Positions 60,081 through 64,000 of a stretch of DNA of 64,000 nucleotides are shown here, one piece after another; the first letter of the stretch is position 1, and the number at the start of each line of letters is the position of its first letter. The notes under the pieces are model-generated. The model made no database searches and had not been told where the DNA came from. It saw nothing but the letters and a program-made list of their open reading frames with translations. The DNA comes from Edaphobacter modestus (GTDB lineage Bacteria; Acidobacteriota; Terriglobia; Terriglobales; Acidobacteriaceae). The DNA lies in assembly GCF_004217555.1 (NCBI RefSeq), contig NZ_SHKW01000001.1, forward strand, positions 4,030,001-4,094,000. Direction: 5' to 3'. Made by a program: the position numbers and the translations under genes.

Positions 60081-61622
60081 ATGAAGCGTTTTGCTGCACT
60101 TATGACGTCTGCCGCGCTTCTGGCAACGCAGGCCGGTCTTGCACAGATGGGCGCGCCCGGAGAGCGGCCCCCAATGATGTCCGCGGTTCCAGGACCGCTG
60201 GCTGCGAAGTACAAGTCGGATGCCGACAAGATTCTTCAGGCTGCCATGGCTGACGATGAGGGTTATGCGCATCTGGCCTATCTCACCGACCACATCGGCA
60301 AACGCCTCAGCGGAAGCCCGCAGCTCAACACCGCCGTCGAGTGGGGAGCAGAGCTGATGCGCAAGGCCGGTCTCCAGAATGTACAGATACAGCCGGTCAT
60401 GGTGCCGCATTGGGTGCGCGGTAACGAATCGGCGACGATCACGTACAAAGGCGAAACCGGCACCATCACCAAGCCGCTGCATATGCTTGGCCTCGGCATG
60501 AGCGTCGGGACGCCCAAGGGAGGCATCACCGCTCCCGTTGTTTTTGTGCACGACTTCGCCGAGTTCGACGCTCTCTCGAACGATCAGGTCAAGGGCAAGA
60601 TCGTCGTCTTCAATCCAGGCTGGCACGGCTACGGCGTCGGCTCCATGTACCGCACGGGTAGCCAGGGACGCTCGGCTGCAAAGGGAGCGGCAGCGGTGCT
60701 GGTTCGCTCGGCCACCGGGCTCGCAATGCAGACGCCTCACACTGGAACCTTGCGCTATGACGAGAAGCAGGCAAAGATTCCCTCCGCGGCCATCAGCGTC
60801 GAAGATGCTCTGCTGATCGAGCGGCTGGCGAAAGAAGGCCCGGTGCAGGTTCATCTCGAGATGGACGCGCACATGGAGCCTGATGTGAAAGCCGGCAACG
60901 TCATCGGTGAGATCGTCGGTTCCGAGCATCCCGAGCAGGTCGTAGTTCTCGGCGGCCACATCGACTCCTGGGATGTAGGCCAGGGCGCGCAGGACGATGG
61001 ATCGGGCATCATGGCCACCTTCGAGGCTGTCTCTCTGATCCATAAGCTCGGCCTCAAACCGAAGCGCACTATTCGAATCGTCTTCTGGGTCAACGAGGAG
61101 AACGGTGGAGCCGGCGGCCGCGCCTACCGGCAGTGGATCGGCGACAAGATCGGCGATCAGGTTGCCGCAATCGAGATGGATGGTGGGGCCGAGAAGCCTC
61201 TCGGCATCGGCTACGGCGGATTCGGAAGGGCGCGTCGTCCCGCACCACCTTCCCCGGGTGCAGCAGCTGCCGCTCCCGCACCTTCGGGCTTCGATGAGAG
61301 CTCACTCTCGGCTGAGGAGAAACAGTCTTTCGTCTACATGCGCGATATTGTCTGCTTGCTCGGCTCCATCGGCACCGATACCGTTTCGCCGGGAGGCGGC
61401 GGATCCGATATCGGTCCTATCGTCGCCGACGGTGTTCCTGCTCTCAGCCCTCACACCGTCGGCGATCACTACTTCGACTGGCATCACACCGAAGCCGATA
61501 CGCTCGATAAGGTCGATCCCGACTCGTTCAAGCGCAACACCGCGATGCTTTCTGTCGTGGCCTACGTGTTGGCGGACATGGACGGCAGGCTTGCCGGCCG
61601 CAAAGGCGTTGCCCGCGAATAA
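60081..61622 (+). CDS. Secreted M28 zinc peptidase (carboxypeptidase Q-like)
   Basis: A 513-residue exported aminopeptidase/carboxypeptidase of family M28. Signal peptide MKRFAALMTSAALLATQAGL, then a PA-type insert (about 150-260, KGKIVVFNPGWHGYGVG) and the di-zinc site: His and Asp in GGHIDSWDVGQGAQDDGSGI, Glu pair in FWVNEENGGAGG, Asp in AIEMDGGAEKPLG and His in YFDWHHTEADTLD. It resembles plasma glutamate carboxypeptidase (carboxypeptidase Q), which cleaves dipeptides. A good ribosome site, GGAG, precedes the ATG. It follows the TonB receptor and probably trims peptides in the periplasm. Confidence 0.9.
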   Translation: MKRFAALMTSAALLATQAGLAQMGAPGERPPMMSAVPGPLAAKYKSDADKILQAAMADDEGYAHLAYLTDHIGKRLSGSPQLNTAVEWGAELMRKAGLQNVQIQPVMVPHWVRGNESATITYKGETGTITKPLHMLGLGMSVGTPKGGITAPVVFVHDFAEFDALSNDQVKGKIVVFNPGWHGYGVGSMYRTGSQGRSAAKGAAAVLVRSATGLAMQTPHTGTLRYDEKQAKIPSAAISVEDALLIERLAKEGPVQVHLEMDAHMEPDVKAGNVIGEIVGSEHPEQVVVLGGHIDSWDVGQGAQDDGSGIMATFEAVSLIHKLGLKPKRTIRIVFWVNEENGGAGGRAYRQWIGDKIGDQVAAIEMDGGAEKPLGIGYGGFGRARRPAPPSPGAAAAAPAPSGFDESSLSAEEKQSFVYMRDIVCLLGSIGTDTVSPGGGGSDIGPIVADGVPALSPHTVGDHYFDWHHTEADTLDKVDPDSFKRNTAMLSVVAYVLADMDGRLAGRKGVARE

Positions 61623-61639
61623 GCATAAAGCAGTTGTGT

Positions 61640-61668
61640 AGCGGCTACCTGTTGGTTGGGTAGCCGCT
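61640..61668 (+). terminator. Terminator after the M28 peptidase
   Basis: AGCGGCTACC (61640-61649) pairs with GGTAGCCGCT (61659-61668) across a 9-base loop and is followed by TGTTTC. It lies 17 bases past the peptidase stop. Confidence 0.75.
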
Positions 61669-61769
61669 TGTTTCTCCGTCTCCTGGGCCAAAGTCTCGCC
61701 TTGTTGCTTCAAAGCAACGAGGTTGCAGTACATTGGTCGTGTCTTCTATTCACCGGGCGGGAGCAAAGG

Positions 61770-62804
61770 TTGATCACGACCATCGTAGGTTTCGCCATCA
61801 GCATGGCGTTTCTTTTTCTGATGTTGAGTGCGGCATGCTCCGCGATCCAGGAGATCGTCGCCAACCTGTTTCGATGGAGAGCAACCACGCTCGAACGCGG
61901 GTTAGCTGGCTTGTTGATGAGCAATGACTTCAAGGAAGTGGTTTATAGCCAGCCGCTGATTCAGGGGCTCTGCAGCCCGGGCTCGCGGGGTGAGTTCAGT
62001 CGGCGGCCCTCCTATATTCCCGCGACTACGTTGGCGCTGGCTATCCTGCAGGCGGCGGAAGATCAGGGTATGCAGCTCGATGGGGCAACCCCGGCGAAGC
62101 CACAGACGAACAAGTTCGAGAAGACCGAGAAACTTCTCGGTTCGCTTCTGCGCGATTGCAGGGATGCGGGCGAACAGCGCAGGCGCCTGGAGAACTGGTT
62201 CAATGAGTCGATGGAGCGCGTCTCGGGCTGGTACAAGCGCAAGTCGCATGCCTGGATCTGGATCTTCGGCGCGATTCTGTGCCTCCTGCTCAATGCGGAT
62301 TCGATCTCGCTGAGCAAGCGGTTCTGGAACGATCAGACTCTGCGTGACGCCATCAGCGCCGAGGCTACCGAATACATCAAATCGACTCCGCGGGATCAGG
62401 CGGTCGGAGACGACAAGGCAGAACTGGATCAGTCCCTTCATCGCATGAACCTGCTTCGCGAGCATCTGCCGGGAGTTCCGCTGGGTTGGTGCTTTGTCGA
62501 TGCGAAGGCCGCACCGAAGCCTGAGGTAAAGGCTCCCATTCAGGCAGACGGTTTCAAGGCCAGTTGCTGGCCCGATCTCGTGCATCCCACCTCGTCGATG
62601 ACTCAGGTCGCGCTTGCCGGTACCGATCCCCGCCTTGTCGATATCGGCGAATGGAGTTGGTGGCTTTGGAAGATCGTTGGACTTGCGGCAACCGTGCTGG
62701 CGATCTCCCAGGGAGCACCCTTCTGGTTCGACCTTCTTCGGAAGGTGGTGAACCTGAGGCTTGCCGGGAACCCTCCCGCGCCAGCAGCCGAAGCGAAGAA
62801 GTAA
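61770..62804 (+). CDS. Unknown membrane protein with TTG start
   Basis: A protein of 344 residues that I do not recognise by family name. I place the start at TTG 61770, because GGGAG (61759-61763) is 6 bases upstream; no ATG is nearer the first helix except one inside it. Three hydrophobic stretches are visible: about 2-24 (ITTIVGFAISMAFLFLMLSA), about 165-185 (WIWIFGAILCLLLNADSISL) and about 295-318 (WWLWKIVGLAATVLAISQGA). The end PFWFDLLRKVVNLRLAGN is a pattern I have met in other bacterial membrane proteins of unknown role. A basic linker with RRLENWFNESMERVSGWYKR precedes the second helix. It is convergent to the aldehyde dehydrogenase. Confidence 0.72.
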   Translation: MITTIVGFAISMAFLFLMLSAACSAIQEIVANLFRWRATTLERGLAGLLMSNDFKEVVYSQPLIQGLCSPGSRGEFSRRPSYIPATTLALAILQAAEDQGMQLDGATPAKPQTNKFEKTEKLLGSLLRDCRDAGEQRRRLENWFNESMERVSGWYKRKSHAWIWIFGAILCLLLNADSISLSKRFWNDQTLRDAISAEATEYIKSTPRDQAVGDDKAELDQSLHRMNLLREHLPGVPLGWCFVDAKAAPKPEVKAPIQADGFKASCWPDLVHPTSSMTQVALAGTDPRLVDIGEWSWWLWKIVGLAATVLAISQGAPFWFDLLRKVVNLRLAGNPPAPAAEAKK

Positions 62805-62811
62805 GGTCGCT

Positions 62812-64000
62812 TCAGTCGATGTCGAACACGACACCTTGTGCCAGGGGCAGATCGCTTCCGTAGTTGATCGTGTTGGTGGCGCGGCGCATGTACTGCTTCC
62901 ATGCATCGGAGCCCGACTCTCGCCCTCCGCCGGTCTCTTTTTCTCCACCAAAAGCGCCGCCGATCTCCGCGCCGGAGGTTCCGATATTTACGTTGGCAAT
63001 GCCGCAGTCGGAGCCTGCGACGGAAAGAAAGCGCTCCGCCTCGCGTATATCGGTGGTGAAGATGGAGGACGACAGGCCCTGCGGCACGTCGTTATGAAGG
63101 ACTATCGCCTCGTTGAGCTCCTTGTACCGAAGAACGTAGAGAATCGGTGCAAAGGTCTCGCGCCGTACGATCTCGCTTTGCTCCGCCATTTCAACCAGCG
63201 CAGGCCGCACATAGAAAGCATCCGGCCAGTTGGAGATCTCGACACGTTCGCCGCCGTGGATCACGGCGCCTGCAGAACGAGCTGTTTCAAGGGTCTTCTG
63301 CATGGCCTCAAAGGCACGTCGGTCGATCAACGGGCCTACCAGCGTGTTGGGCTCGCGTGGATCGCCGACCGTGACGGTGGCGAAGACCTTGCGGAGGCGC
63401 GAGACAAACGCGTCGCAGATCGATTCTTGCACGATCAGTCGGCGCAAGGTGGTACAGCGCTGTCCTGCTGTTCCCATCGCTGCAAACGCGACCGCCCGCA
63501 AGGTGAGGTCGAGATCGGCGGACGGGCAGACGATTGCCGCGTTGTTTCCACCCAGCTCCAGAATCGCGCGAGCGAAGCGTTGCGCCAGGCGCGGACCGAC
63601 GGCGCGACCCATCGCGGTCGAGCCTGTCGCTGAGAGCAGCGGAACCTGCGAAGACTCCACTAGCGCCTGACCGACCGCCGCATCACCAACAAGCAGCGTC
63701 GATAGATTTGCAGGAATGCCACCAACTTTTGCAGCCGCGCGCTCAAAGATTGCCTGGGTGGCCAGCGCCGTAAGTGGCGTCTTCTCCGATGGCTTCCACA
63801 CCACCGAGTTGCCACAGACGAGCGCGAGCGCAGCGTTCCAACTCCAAACCGCGACAGGGAAGTTGAATGCAGAGATGACGCCTGTAACTCCCAGAGGATG
63901 CCAGGTCTCCATCATGCGGTGATTGGGACGCTCTGAGGGAAGCGTAAGCCCCGTGAGCTGACGCGAGAGGCCAGCGGCGAAGGTGCAGATGTCGATCATC
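62812..64000 (-). CDS. amaB: Piperideine-6-carboxylate/aminoadipate-semialdehyde dehydrogenase (partial)
   Basis: An ALDH7-type (antiquitin) dehydrogenase whose N-terminus lies beyond the right edge; about 396 residues are present. It oxidises 2-aminoadipate 6-semialdehyde (in equilibrium with piperideine-6-carboxylate) to 2-aminoadipate with NAD. Markers: GVTGVISAFNFPVAVWSWN, the general base Glu in LELGGNN, the catalytic Cys in GTAGQRCTTLRRL, and the C-terminal NVNIGTSGAEIGGAFGG and GSDAWKQYMRRATNT segments that set ALDH7 apart from other ALDHs. It fits with the 2-oxoadipate and 2-hydroxyglutarate enzymes at 46-50 kb as part of lysine breakdown. Confidence 0.85.
   Translation of the reverse strand, partial: MIDICTFAAGLSRQLTGLTLPSERPNHRMMETWHPLGVTGVISAFNFPVAVWSWNAALALVCGNSVVWKPSEKTPLTALATQAIFERAAAKVGGIPANLSTLLVGDAAVGQALVESSQVPLLSATGSTAMGRAVGPRLAQRFARAILELGGNNAAIVCPSADLDLTLRAVAFAAMGTAGQRCTTLRRLIVQESICDAFVSRLRKVFATVTVGDPREPNTLVGPLIDRRAFEAMQKTLETARSAGAVIHGGERVEISNWPDAFYVRPALVEMAEQSEIVRRETFAPILYVLRYKELNEAIVLHNDVPQGLSSSIFTTDIREAERFLSVAGSDCGIANVNIGTSGAEIGGAFGGEKETGGGRESGSDAWKQYMRRATNTINYGSDLPLAQGVVFDID

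Noticed and set aside
1..64000. tRNA, rRNA, CRISPR array or phage genes
   Set aside because: I looked for tRNA T-arm patterns, rRNA segments, regularly spaced repeats and phage or transposase proteins and found none that I could support. The short repeats reported are not CRISPR-like.

Overview
The window looks like part of a chromosome of a soil acidobacterium (Acidobacteriota, class Terriglobia: the Terriglobus/Granulicella/Edaphobacter group). The support is GC-rich DNA, two TonB-dependent receptors of about 1,100 residues that each begin with a carboxypeptidase-regulatory-like beta domain, many secreted hydrolases, and dispersed REP-like repeats. This placement is inference from gene style; no rRNA or tRNA gene is visible to confirm it.

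Layout. 0-6 kb: the tail of a probable carbonic anhydrase, a secreted GH20 hexosaminidase, a convergent run of small hydrolases (alpha/beta hydrolase, DUF1348, two tandem SGNH hydrolases) and a sugar isomerase. 6-9.5 kb: an orphan MacB-type permease, leuB, and then an Ile-rich leader ORF, antiterminator and terminator ahead of a small ACT-domain protein that resembles an acetolactate synthase regulatory subunit. 9.4-16 kb: SDR oxidoreductase, PHP metallohydrolase, secreted phosphodiesterase, mmsA and a HAD phosphatase. 16-19.2 kb: a decayed patch with IS-end-like repeats on both sides of a MOSC/ferredoxin-reductase fusion, plus remnants of a DUF1348 gene and a truncated globin. 19.2-25.6 kb: a papain-like peptidase with a chagasin-type inhibitor, an ABC exporter, DUF899 and a TPR protein.

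25.8-35.6 kb is a coherent divergent cluster. A GntR regulator and a class III aminotransferase face a TonB receptor, an M20 peptidase, an Na+/solute symporter and a P1 (DmpA-type) aminopeptidase. A perfect 8-5-8 inverted repeat overlaps the rightward promoter. The layout suggests uptake and breakdown of an amidated or peptide-like amine. 35.7-44 kb holds a CBA heavy-metal efflux operon divergent from a histidine kinase and a sigma-54 activator; the spacer has a good -24/-12 match and an inverted repeat at enhancer distance.

44.3-50.6 kb: fused pabB-pabC, then a DUF1338 2-oxoadipate dioxygenase candidate and a YdiJ-type D-2-hydroxyglutarate dehydrogenase. Together with a piperideine-6-carboxylate dehydrogenase (amaB type) at the right edge, these outline lysine catabolism through 2-oxoadipate. 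50.8-53 kb: an ABC-2 exporter with its TetR regulator. 53.7-56.4 kb: a membrane-anchored protein gene broken by a deletion, a GH13-like protein without catalytic residues, and DUF5995. 56.7-62.8 kb: a second TonB receptor, a secreted M28 peptidase, and an unknown membrane protein.
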